This document shows positions 15,809 through 22,675 of a DNA stretch of 64,000 nucleotides, piece by piece; within the stretch, counting starts at the first letter, position 1; each line of letters starts with the position of its first letter. The notes beneath the pieces were generated by a model that did not search any database, was not told the DNA's origin, and saw nothing but the letters and a program-made list of their open reading frames with translations. Origin of the DNA: SZUA-368 sp028533045. Lineage in GTDB: Bacteria > Spirochaetota > Spirochaetia > DSM-2461. The stretch is from positions 41,473 to 105,472 of the forward strand of contig JBNAIG010000042.1 in the NCBI GenBank assembly GCA_050031985.1, in the 5' to 3' direction. Made by a program: the position numbers and the translations under genes.

Positions 15809-16354
15809 ATGAGCAGCATAATTCAGCGAGTTATACAGGAGGAAGAGAGGCTTTACCGGCTTTTCCTGGGAAAAACAAACGATCCCGAAGAGTCGGGGGA
15901 GCTCCTTCAGGACCTGTATGAGTCGGTATTGGCCAATCTGGACAGTTTTGCCCGGGTAGAGGACCAGACAGCCTGGCTTTTCCGGGCGGCCCACAACAAG
16001 GTTACCGACTGGTACAGAAAAAGGGCCCGTCGGAAGGAGCAGAGCCTGAATTATGCCGATGAGGACGAAGAAGCGCTGATTGAGCTTCTGGCCGATGCGG
16101 GAGCCCTGGAAGACCGGTATTTCAGGGAAGCCCTGTTCGAGGCCCTCTATGAGGCGATTGAAGTCTTGCCGGAGAAACTCCGGATTGTCGTAAAGGCCCA
16201 GTCCCTGGAGGGGCGGACCTTTAAGGAGCTTTCCGAGGAGAGGGGTGTTCCCGTGGGGACTCTTCTCTCTCGTAAACGGGAGGCGGTTAAGTTATTAAGA
16301 GGGGCGTTGGAGGATTTTGCCGACGTCTGGAATGAAATAGGGAGCATGAAATGA
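15809..16354 (+). CDS. RNA polymerase sigma factor, ECF type
   Basis: 181 residues. Region 2 lies at about 8-75 (LFLGKTNDPEESGELLQDLY, then FARVEDQTAWLFRAAHNKVT, and WYRKRARRKE). Region 4 lies at about 120-172 (IEVLPEKLRIVVKAQSLEG, then FKELSEERGVPVGTLLSRKR). There is no region 3, as in ECF sigma factors. It has no Shine-Dalgarno before the ATG. It overlaps the next gene (His-rich membrane protein) by ATGA, the usual arrangement of an ECF factor with its anti-sigma partner. It is divergent from the two-component operon. Confidence 0.88.
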   Translation: MSSIIQRVIQEEERLYRLFLGKTNDPEESGELLQDLYESVLANLDSFARVEDQTAWLFRAAHNKVTDWYRKRARRKEQSLNYADEDEEALIELLADAGALEDRYFREALFEALYEAIEVLPEKLRIVVKAQSLEGRTFKELSEERGVPVGTLLSRKREAVKLLRGALEDFADVWNEIGSMK

Positions 16355-16773
16355 AAAGAAATAAAGCGAGATTTATTGGAAAGGGTATATTGTATGGTAT
16401 AGGAGCTCTTGCCTTCGCGGCGGTATTTGCCTTCCTGTTCGGATGGGTGCTTATGCTGCTCTGGAACTGGTTAATGCCGGAAATTTTTGGCTTGGCCACG
16501 ATTAGTTATATACAGGCATGGGGACTGATTTTGTTAAGTCATCTTCTTTTTAAGGGAGGCGGTCACGGCGGACGGCACAGCGACCACTTTCACGGGACTA
16601 GGAGTAGGGACGGACATTTTCATGGCCCTCACGGCAGACACCTCAATAAGGAAGATGTGGATTTCTTTAAGCGGGAGTTTCGTAAGCGCATGAACAGACA
16701 CTGGGACGAAGAGAGTTGTTGTGAAGCTGATTATTCCACGACAGAAGAGGAAGGAACGGAAAATGACTCCTAG
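16351..16773 (+). CDS. Small His-rich membrane protein coupled to the ECF sigma factor
   Basis: 140 residues. Two membrane helices, about 10-33 (ILYGIGALAFAAVFAFLFGW) and about 50-67, with the conserved-looking GWVLMLLWNWLMPEIFGL between them. The cytoplasmic tail begins with a His/Gly cluster (residues 69-98: GGGHGGRHSDHFHG, HFHGPHGRH) and ends with an acidic CC-containing stretch. The His cluster could bind metal. Its place behind the ECF gene (4-bp overlap) suggests an anti-sigma or sensor role, but it has no recognisable anti-sigma (zinc-finger) domain. Confidence 0.7.
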   Translation: MKRNKARFIGKGILYGIGALAFAAVFAFLFGWVLMLLWNWLMPEIFGLATISYIQAWGLILLSHLLFKGGGHGGRHSDHFHGTRSRDGHFHGPHGRHLNKEDVDFFKREFRKRMNRHWDEESCCEADYSTTEEEGTENDS

Positions 16774-17320
16774 AGGCCATCACAGGGGAAATTCGACGGA
16801 AAGACTTTTGGATAAGAATCTCATTCTTCAGGGCCTTGATATACAGACTGGACAAACTGTATTGGATGTGGGGTGCGGAAACGGCTACATGACGAAAGTT
16901 TTTTCTTCCCTGGTAGGAGAGGAAGGTCAGGTTTATGGTCTGGATAGATCTGTTGAAGCAATTGAATGGCTTAAAAACGATCGGGGAGACAGTAATATAG
17001 AGTTTTTGGCCGGAGATATTACGCAAAAGACTATATTGGAAGACAATTCCATAGACCTAATGTATCTCTCTACGGTTTATCATATATTTTCCCATGAGGA
17101 AAAAGCCGGTTTTCTTAGGGAAGCCGAGCGGATTATGAAGCCAAAGGGGAAAATCGCCATAATAGAGATTGAGAAAAGGGACACTCCCTTCGGGCCTCCT
17201 CGGGAGAGGAGGGTTTCCCCGGAGGAGTTAATTGATGAGATGAACCTATCCCCTCTGGCCTTGAAAAAGGTGGGGGAATACTTCTATATGCAGTTATTAA
17301 CAGTGAACCGTTCTGTTTGA
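16763..17320 (+). CDS. Class I SAM-dependent methyltransferase
   Basis: 185 residues from the ATG at 16,763, which has AGGAAGG upstream; this overlaps the previous gene by 11 bp. An in-frame start at 16,721 would overlap by 50 bp and lacks a ribosome site. Motif I is VLDVGCGNGYMTK, followed by GQVYGLDRSVEAI (acidic motif II) and the late IMKPKGKIAIIEIEKRD strand. It resembles UbiE/type-11 enzymes. Its location at the end of the sigma-factor operon gives no substrate. Confidence 0.82.
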   Translation: MTPRGHHRGNSTERLLDKNLILQGLDIQTGQTVLDVGCGNGYMTKVFSSLVGEEGQVYGLDRSVEAIEWLKNDRGDSNIEFLAGDITQKTILEDNSIDLMYLSTVYHIFSHEEKAGFLREAERIMKPKGKIAIIEIEKRDTPFGPPRERRVSPEELIDEMNLSPLALKKVGEYFYMQLLTVNRSV

Positions 17321-17461
17321 AAAATCGGTTCTCTTCTTTTATTTGTCATATCAAAACGAATGGATGATCCTGTCGTTCGTACGGCCCTAATAGAAGCGAC
17401 CCGGGAACTCTTGGATGAGGGAGTCATAGGGCAAATCATAGCGAAGTATAACTACTTCTAG
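17321..17461 (+). pseudogene. Possible remnant of a solute-binding protein C-terminus
   Basis: An open stretch from just after the methyltransferase stop to TAG at 17,459-17,461 encodes 46 residues with FVISKRMDDPVVRTALIEA, then RELLDEGVIGQIIAKYNYF. This resembles the last helix and strand of family-3 amino acid solute-binding proteins (aL-x-ELl-x-dG-x-i-x-KY). An ATG at 17,360 exists but has no ribosome site. It may be a decayed gene end; the call is tentative. Confidence 0.3.
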
Positions 17462-17482
17462 AATGATTAATCCGCTTAGCAT

Positions 17483-17509
17483 AAAAAAGCCCCCCGAAGA
17501 GGGGAGCTT
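17483..17509 (-). terminator. Terminator of the PPi-phosphofructokinase gene
   Basis: Stem AAGCTCCCC/GGGGGGCTT on the minus strand, with a 5-nt loop and one unpaired position, runs into a T tract, 18 bp after the stop codon at 17,527. Confidence 0.8.
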
Positions 17510-17526
17510 ATTAGTCTGGATTATTC

Positions 17527-19224
17527 CTAGCAGCAACAGCAGCCTTTCTTGGCTTTACCGCCGCAGCAACCGCCCTTTTCCAGGGTCAGGGTCTTGGCGG
17601 GCATGTTGCACACCTCATCGGGACCGTAGTACTGAATGGCACCGGGGAAGGTGAAGCAGGTATCAACCGCCCAGACGTCACGCTGTTCGGCAAAGGCTTT
17701 GAAGGGCTTGCCCTCCAGTTCCACCAGGGCTTTCTTTATTACTGGTTTCATAGCTCCGTGTCTCTGCTCCATGTTCATCATCATCGTAAGGGGGCAGCCT
17801 CCGGCCTTCCAGTCATTGGCAGGGCAGTCCAGGTCGGCCACGTTGGAGATATAACCGGTCAGACCGGCTGTAATCAGGAGGAAGGCGCTAAATCCCAGGG
17901 TATAGCAGTAGTCGGAATCGAAGTTGGAGGGGAAGGCGCAACGGCCTTCGTAACCAAAAAAGTGAGCCTGGGTGCTAAAGCTTCCCTTGTATTCACCCTT
18001 GGCCTTTAACTCATCCAGCCGGACTCCTACCATTTCCATAAGGAGTTTCTCCGTTTCGATTCGGGAAACCTGTACGTTACCATGGGGGTCGCGATCCATA
18101 ATCAGCTGCATCTGAATGTCCCGTGGGAGGGAGGAGTAGACATAGGACGCGTCTTTGCTCAGTTTCTTGTTAATGAATTCCTGCTGATCTTCGAAAGTCT
18201 TAAGCGTAGCGTAGTACTCTTCTTCGTGGGCCAAAAGGTCATTCAGTTCTCCAATGAGGGCTCCCATTTCGGGAATGAATTCGATCAGACCTTCCGGAAT
18301 CAGTCCCACTCCAAAGTTGTCTCCCTTCTCGGCTCTCTTCATGATGATTTTAACAAGGTCGTCCACCACCTGATTAAGAGTCATTTTCTTCTCTTCCACC
18401 TCTTCGGAGATGATACAGAAGTTGGGCTGAGTCTGGAGAGCACATTCAAGGGCTATGTGAGAAGCGCTTCTTCCCATGAGTTTAATGAAATGCCAATATT
18501 TTTTAGCCGAATTGGCGTCTTTTTCTATGTTACCGATAAGTTCGGAGTAGGTTTTGGTCGCCGTATCGAAACCGAAGGAGGTCTCAATCAATTCGTTTTT
18601 GAGGTCTCCGTCGATGGTTTTGGGACAGCCGATTACCTGAATCGCTTCTCCCTGAGCCTTAAACCACTCCCCCAGGAGGGCGGCGTTGGTATTGGAATCG
18701 TCCCCGCCGATAACGATAACGGCGCTTACGTCGAGTTTTTTACAAACAGCGAGAGATTTTTTGAATTGTTCTTCCGTTTCCAGTTTGGTTCGGCCCGAAC
18801 CGATGATGTCGAATCCTCCGGTATTTCTATAGGCATCGATGAAAGCATCATCAAATTCCACATAGTTTCCTTCGATAATTCCGGCGGGACCGCCTTTAAA
18901 ACCGTAGAGTTTGGATTCCTTGTTACCCTTTTTGATTCCGTCATAGAGACCGGCGATAACATTGTGTCCCCCCGGAGCCTGTCCGCCGGAGAGAATTACC
19001 CCTACGTTAATCTTTTTGGATGCCCCTTCATTGCTTCCTTCCACAAATCGGGCGATGGGCTGGCCATAGGTGTGGGAAAAGAGGGATTTTACCTCTTCCT
19101 TATCCGCTACGGCTTCGGTGGGATCACCAAGGGACACTGTGATGTTTTTTACATCCTTCTGCAGAACAGCAGGAAGTTTGGGCTGGTAGGTATACCGTGC
19201 CTTCTGGAGTTCCGAAATATTCAT
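17527..19224 (-). CDS. pfp: Diphosphate-fructose-6-phosphate 1-phosphotransferase, long beta type
   Basis: 565 residues. It phosphorylates fructose 6-phosphate with pyrophosphate in glycolysis. Motifs: VILSGGQAPGGHNVIAG near residue 78, VIVIGGDDSNTNAA with GGDD in place of the ATP-type GGDG, IGCPKTIDGDLKN with the catalytic Asp, and KLMGRSASHIALECALQT. This matches the long PPi enzyme of plants and spirochaetes. The C-terminus is odd: the last 14 residues, GCCGGKAKKGCCCC, contain six Cys. A good promoter (19,292-19,320) and a terminator (17,483) make it monocistronic. Confidence 0.93.
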   Translation of the reverse strand: MNISELQKARYTYQPKLPAVLQKDVKNITVSLGDPTEAVADKEEVKSLFSHTYGQPIARFVEGSNEGASKKINVGVILSGGQAPGGHNVIAGLYDGIKKGNKESKLYGFKGGPAGIIEGNYVEFDDAFIDAYRNTGGFDIIGSGRTKLETEEQFKKSLAVCKKLDVSAVIVIGGDDSNTNAALLGEWFKAQGEAIQVIGCPKTIDGDLKNELIETSFGFDTATKTYSELIGNIEKDANSAKKYWHFIKLMGRSASHIALECALQTQPNFCIISEEVEEKKMTLNQVVDDLVKIIMKRAEKGDNFGVGLIPEGLIEFIPEMGALIGELNDLLAHEEEYYATLKTFEDQQEFINKKLSKDASYVYSSLPRDIQMQLIMDRDPHGNVQVSRIETEKLLMEMVGVRLDELKAKGEYKGSFSTQAHFFGYEGRCAFPSNFDSDYCYTLGFSAFLLITAGLTGYISNVADLDCPANDWKAGGCPLTMMMNMEQRHGAMKPVIKKALVELEGKPFKAFAEQRDVWAVDTCFTFPGAIQYYGPDEVCNMPAKTLTLEKGGCCGGKAKKGCCCC

Positions 19225-19291
19225 AAAATTCTCCTATTGGTTTTTGCCTGGGAGAGATGAGAGCCATTCCTCCCTATTTATATCTATTTAT

Positions 19292-19320
19292 TTTATAGAG
19301 CAGTTTAGAAGCAAGGTCAA
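19292..19320 (-). promoter_or_regulatory. Promoter of the PPi-phosphofructokinase gene
   Basis: TTGACC (19,315-19,320), a 17-bp spacer and TATAAA (19,292-19,297) on the minus strand. The start site would lie about 60 bp before the ATG at 19,224. Confidence 0.75.
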
Positions 19321-19361
19321 GGGAGTGTTTTTTGTATACTCTCTTAATGGGGAAGGAAAAA

Positions 19362-19529
19362 TCAGATTTTATGGGGTTTGCAAAGACATTTTTTATCCCG
19401 GGAAGAGGCTCCGCATTTTTTACAGAAGAAGGTGGCGTTTTTTACCACTTCCGCGAAACCTTCCGGGTCTGTTGCGGGAATGCCCTTTCTAATGAGACGA
19501 CACAGTTTGGCGTTTTTGTAATTACCCAT
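19362..19529 (-). CDS. Small zinc-ribbon-like protein (55 aa)
   Basis: The minus-strand ATG at 19,529 opens 55 codons to TGA at 19,362-19,364. The protein starts MGNYKNAKLCRLIRKGIP and ends with four cysteines in FCKKCGASSRDKKCLCKPHK, a CxxC...CxC arrangement able to bind Zn. Similar short proteins with a C-K-K-C-G...L-C-K-P ending occur in anaerobic bacteria as far as I recall; the function is unknown. It has no Shine-Dalgarno, but a TTGTCT/TAGATT promoter places transcription start at or next to the ATG. It is divergent from dnaX and fills most of an otherwise empty 385-bp gap. Confidence 0.6.
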   Translation of the reverse strand: MGNYKNAKLCRLIRKGIPATDPEGFAEVVKNATFFCKKCGASSRDKKCLCKPHKI

Positions 19530-19535
19530 GCTATG

Positions 19536-19564
19536 AATCTAATAAAAAGGGGGAGGGGAGACAA
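19536..19564 (-). promoter_or_regulatory. Promoter of the small zinc-ribbon gene
   Basis: TTGTCT (19,559-19,564), 17 bp, TAGATT (19,536-19,541) on the minus strand. The -10 box ends 6 bp before the ATG. Confidence 0.45.
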
Positions 19565-19573
19565 GGGAAATCC

Positions 19574-19602
19574 TTTACATAGGCGGACCATTCGGGTACA
19601 CT
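19574..19602 (+). promoter_or_regulatory. Promoter of dnaX
   Basis: TTTACA (19,574-19,579), 17 bp, TACACT (19,597-19,602). The -10 box ends 7 bp before the dnaX ATG at 19,610. No ribosome site can be seen, which implies a leaderless message. Confidence 0.5.
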
Positions 19603-19609
19603 GCTTTCA

Positions 19610-21583
19610 ATGGCATACGAAGTTACCGCAACAAGGCGAAGACCTCAAACATTGAAGCAGCTGGTGGGACAGGAATTTGTTGTCTCCACCATTGAAAACT
19701 CTATCTCCAAGGGGCAGATTGCCCATGCCTATCTCTTCTCCGGTCCCCGGGGAACGGGAAAGACATCGTCAGCCCGTATTCTTGCGAAAAGCCTCAACTG
19801 TCAGGAAGGTCCTACGGCAGAACCCTGCGGCGTTTGTCCCAACTGTGTGGAAATCACCAAGGGAAATTCTCTGGATGTCATTGAGATTGACGGTGCCTCC
19901 AATACGGGGGTAAACGATATTCGGGAGATTAAGGACGAAGTTCTCTTTGCCCCGACCAACTCCCGCTACAAAGTGTATATCATCGATGAGGTGCACATGC
20001 TCTCCAACAGTGCCTTTAACGCCCTGTTAAAGACTATTGAAGAGCCGCCGCCCTACATCATCTTTATTTTCGCCACCACCGAAATTCATAAGGTGCCCGC
20101 CACCATTCGTTCCCGTTGCCAGCAGTTTAACTTCCGTCTCTTCTCTTTGGATACGGTTAAGGAACAGCTGGCCATGGCCTGTAATGAAATGGGGATTAAG
20201 TATGAAGAGGACGGTCTTCTTTGGATAGCCAAGGAAGGAACCGGGTCCATGCGTGATTCCTACACCCTTTTTGACCAGGTTGTCTCCTTTTCCGACGGTC
20301 ATATTACTGTTGAAAAAATCCGGGAGAAGCTGGGGCTTGTCGGCCTGGACCGAATCAATGAACTGGCCCGTTTGATCGGGGCCGGTGAGATTGGTCCCGT
20401 AATGGAAAGTGCCGACCGGATTGTGGCCGCCGGCGTCTCGGTGGAGCAGTTCCTTGTGGAACTGGCCGAGTATTTTCGTAATATTCTGCTTCTTAAGAGC
20501 GGTGTGGAGAAGGAATCCCTTTTGGGAAGTTCTCCCGAGAGCTTTGACAAGGAAGTGGTGAATGCCTTTACGGAGAATCAGCTTATAGAAGCATCCCGAA
20601 TGATTTTCCAGCTTTATAAGGATGTGCGTTATTCCCTGAATCAGCGCTTTGAGCTGGAGCTTCTTCTTTCCCGTATGGTTAAGCTTAGAAGCTATTTTGG
20701 GGCGGAAGAACTTTTGGGGCAGATTCAAAGTCTTAGGGAGCAGCTAACGAACGGGCCCATCCCCGTCGGCAGCGGTTCCGGTTCAGCCCCCTCCGATGAG
20801 GGGGAGAAAAAAAAAAGCCTGAATAATTCGGTCGGGGCCATAACGGCTCCGGTCGGTGATGCTATTTCTCCTCCTTCTATACCCGGTTCCGAAAAAACGG
20901 AAATAACACCTCCCCCTTCCGACAAGAGTCAGAGTGAGGAGCAGTATAGTCCTGAAGCGGGCGATGCGGCCAGCGACTTTTTTAATATGTTTTCCGACAA
21001 GAAGAGAGCATCCTCCGTAGAGCAGCCTGTCTCGCAGGGAAATGATGCGCCAAATCCTTCAGAAGCCGCTCCTCAAGCTGAATTGTCCCGCCCCCCGGAA
21101 CAAGGGGCGTCTCATCAGCCTGAACAAGCGGTTCCCTCCGAACCCCCCAGTCAGTTTGAACCGCCCCAGCCGGAGCCTCCTGCCTTTGCCGTAATGGAAG
21201 AGGAGGGTTATGGGGATGAGGAAGTCTCTCTTCCTTCTTCTCAGCCCCCTTCCCAGGGTGATTGGTGGGAAAATCTGCTTAATCTCATGAAGAAGGACGG
21301 CAATGTGGTCCTCATGGGCTCTATGAGTAAGGGGGAACCTCGTTTGGGAGAGGATCAGATTACCCTTGTTTTTCCCTCCGAGTTTATTGCCGAATCGATC
21401 GAAAGAGAAAAAAGTTACATACGCCAATCTATCGCCCGTGTGATGGGTCGGGAGTATGATCTAAACATAGTTATTGAGAAGCCAAAAGTGGTAAACCAGA
21501 TAAAAGAGGTGGACGAAAAGGTCGACCTCATCGTCCGAATTTTCGGAGGAACCGTGATTCAGGACGGAACGGGAGGAAAGTAA
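19610..21583 (+). CDS. dnaX: DNA polymerase III subunits gamma/tau
   Basis: 657 residues. AAA+ clamp-loader ATPase: Walker A GPRGTGKT (45-52), zinc-finger cysteines at 64, 73, 76 and 79, Walker B YIIDEVHML, sensor 1 FATTEIHKVPATIRSRCQ. The clamp-loader collar ends near residue 380, followed by a low-complexity Pro/Glu/Ser linker (about 385-545) and a tau-specific C-terminal domain. Codons 400-402 lie in an A10 run. Slippage by one base either way gives a stop within three codons, so a gamma-like product of about 405 residues is expected beside full tau. It overlaps ebfC by one base (TAATG); with recR it forms the classic dnaX-ebfC-recR operon. Confidence 0.95.
   Translation: MAYEVTATRRRPQTLKQLVGQEFVVSTIENSISKGQIAHAYLFSGPRGTGKTSSARILAKSLNCQEGPTAEPCGVCPNCVEITKGNSLDVIEIDGASNTGVNDIREIKDEVLFAPTNSRYKVYIIDEVHMLSNSAFNALLKTIEEPPPYIIFIFATTEIHKVPATIRSRCQQFNFRLFSLDTVKEQLAMACNEMGIKYEEDGLLWIAKEGTGSMRDSYTLFDQVVSFSDGHITVEKIREKLGLVGLDRINELARLIGAGEIGPVMESADRIVAAGVSVEQFLVELAEYFRNILLLKSGVEKESLLGSSPESFDKEVVNAFTENQLIEASRMIFQLYKDVRYSLNQRFELELLLSRMVKLRSYFGAEELLGQIQSLREQLTNGPIPVGSGSGSAPSDEGEKKKSLNNSVGAITAPVGDAISPPSIPGSEKTEITPPPSDKSQSEEQYSPEAGDAASDFFNMFSDKKRASSVEQPVSQGNDAPNPSEAAPQAELSRPPEQGASHQPEQAVPSEPPSQFEPPQPEPPAFAVMEEEGYGDEEVSLPSSQPPSQGDWWENLLNLMKKDGNVVLMGSMSKGEPRLGEDQITLVFPSEFIAESIEREKSYIRQSIARVMGREYDLNIVIEKPKVVNQIKEVDEKVDLIVRIFGGTVIQDGTGGK
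20800..20851 (+). promoter_or_regulatory. dnaX slippage/frameshift cassette
   Basis: A purine-rich GAGGGGGAG (Shine-Dalgarno-like) directly precedes ten A residues (20,807-20,816) and G. Fifteen bases later comes a 7-bp hairpin with one G-U pair, CGGGGCC (20,833-20,839) with GGCTCCG (20,845-20,851). One extra A leads to TAA and one fewer to TGA, both within three codons of the run. The parts match the dnaX slippage sites known from E. coli and Thermus. Confidence 0.7.
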
Positions 21584-21900
21584 TGAATATTAACCCCATG
21601 GATTTAATGAAGAACCTGGCCCAGATGCAGGGGCAGATGAAAGATGTGCAGGAAAAGCTCAAGGATGTGAAGGCCGAAGGGGCTGCCGGAGGCGACCTGG
21701 TTAAGGTTGTGATAAACGGCAAGATGGAGATCGAAAACATCAAGATTGACCCTATTGCTGTAGATCCTCGGGATGTTACTATGCTTGAGGACTTGATTCT
21801 TTCCGCCATTGAAGGGGCTACCGAATCGATCAAGGAAAAACTCCAGAAGGAAGTCTCCTCCGATACGATCTCTCAGATGTTTTCCGGGCTGGGCCAGTGA
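21583..21900 (+). CDS. ebfC: YbaB/EbfC nucleoid-associated protein
   Basis: 105 residues. An N-terminal helix with Met/Gln-rich heptads (LMKNLAQMQGQMKDVQEKL) leads into the beta-rich core (GDLVKVVINGKMEIENIKID) and the LEDLILSAIEGATESIKEKL helix. It is a dimeric DNA-binding protein of the bacterial nucleoid. The start overlaps the dnaX stop and the end overlaps recR by GTGA. Confidence 0.93.
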   Translation: MNINPMDLMKNLAQMQGQMKDVQEKLKDVKAEGAAGGDLVKVVINGKMEIENIKIDPIAVDPRDVTMLEDLILSAIEGATESIKEKLQKEVSSDTISQMFSGLGQ

Positions 21901-22490
21901 ATCAATTAGAACTGGTTGTTAACAGCCTTTCCCGCCTTCCCGGGTTGGGGAAGAAGAGCGCTACCCGTATGGCCTATTGGCTGCTGCGAAGTGACAACTC
22001 CTTTAACAAGACTCTGGGGGAAGCTATTATTGAGCTCCAGGAGAAGATTGTCTCCTGTTCCGTTTGTGGGAACTATACCGAGGAGGACCCCTGTCCTATC
22101 TGTACGGCCCACGACCGGGATCGGGATCTTATTTGTGTGGTGGAGCATCCCCAGGATGTTATGACTATTGAGGCTACCGGTGAGTATAAAGGTCTTTATC
22201 ATGTTCTCAACGGTGTTCTGGCTCCCCTAGACGGGGTAGGTCCGGAAGAACTAGGGCTGGACCGATTGGTGGAACGTACCAAGGATGAGGGCACCAAAGA
22301 GATTATCATGGCTACCAATCCTACGTTGGAAGGGGACTCTACGGCGCTCTATATTGTCCGTCTTTTTCAGGATGAGCCGGTAAAGGTGACCCGTATTGCC
22401 ACGGGTCTCCCCGTGGGTGGCGACATGGAATACGCCGACCGGCTTAGTGTGGCCCGTTCCCTAAGGGCCCGACAGGACCTGGCCGATTAG
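21897..22490 (+). CDS. recR: Recombination protein RecR
   Basis: 197 residues from a GTG that overlaps the ebfC stop. Helix-hairpin-helix LSRLPGLGKKSATRMAYWLL (8-27), a Cys4 zinc finger (CSVCGNYTEEDPCPIC, about 54-69), a Toprim domain (ICVVEHPQDVMTIEATGEYK) and a C-terminal Walker-B-like region. It works with RecO and RecF in loading RecA at gaps. It is the last gene of the dnaX operon, followed by a partial copy of the dispersed repeat and a terminator. Confidence 0.95.
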   Translation: MNQLELVVNSLSRLPGLGKKSATRMAYWLLRSDNSFNKTLGEAIIELQEKIVSCSVCGNYTEEDPCPICTAHDRDRDLICVVEHPQDVMTIEATGEYKGLYHVLNGVLAPLDGVGPEELGLDRLVERTKDEGTKEIIMATNPTLEGDSTALYIVRLFQDEPVKVTRIATGLPVGGDMEYADRLSVARSLRARQDLAD

Positions 22491-22494
22491 TCGT

Positions 22495-22620
22495 TTTTTG
22501 ACTGGGATTAATGGGAAATCAGGGATTTTTCTTTATTAGCTTTAGGTCTTTCTTAATCCTCTTTTTCCCTCTTATCCCTGTGAGCTCTCTTTTTTTTCTT
22601 TGACAGGGATTAATGGGAAG
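22495..22620. repeat. Second locus of the 104-bp repeat family (about 1.2 units)
   Basis: It contains GACTGGGATTAATGGGA, then TCTTTCTTAATCCTCTT and a second GACAGGGATTAATGGGA. The inverted repeat here is TCCCTGT (22,575-22,581) with ACAGGGA (22,603-22,609). Both arms differ from units 2-3 at 12.5 kb by matched changes. It again lies in a convergent intergenic gap. Confidence 0.8.
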
Positions 22621-22631
22621 CCTTATAAAAA

Positions 22632-22661
22632 GAAAAAAGGCTGCCGAAGCAGCCTTTTTTT
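22632..22661. terminator. Bidirectional terminator between recR and the ABC ATPase gene
   Basis: Stem GGCTGC (22,639-22,644)/GCAGCC (22,649-22,654), loop CGAA, flanked by six A residues on one side and seven T residues on the other, so it can serve both converging operons. Confidence 0.88.
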
Positions 22662-22675
22662 ACAAACCCTAAGAT

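Noticed and set aside
18082..19260. 392-codon plus-strand frame
   Set aside because: It is a shadow of the phosphofructokinase gene, whose catalytic motifs are on the minus strand.
19225..19609. SRP RNA gene (ffs) beside dnaX
   Set aside because: The conserved GGAA tetraloop context with the opposite AGCA bulge could not be found; the one CCGGAAGG present is inside the zinc-ribbon frame.
19332..19655. 107-codon plus-strand frame before dnaX
   Set aside because: It overlaps the dnaX start and is antisense to the Cys4 zinc-ribbon frame, which has a convincing motif.
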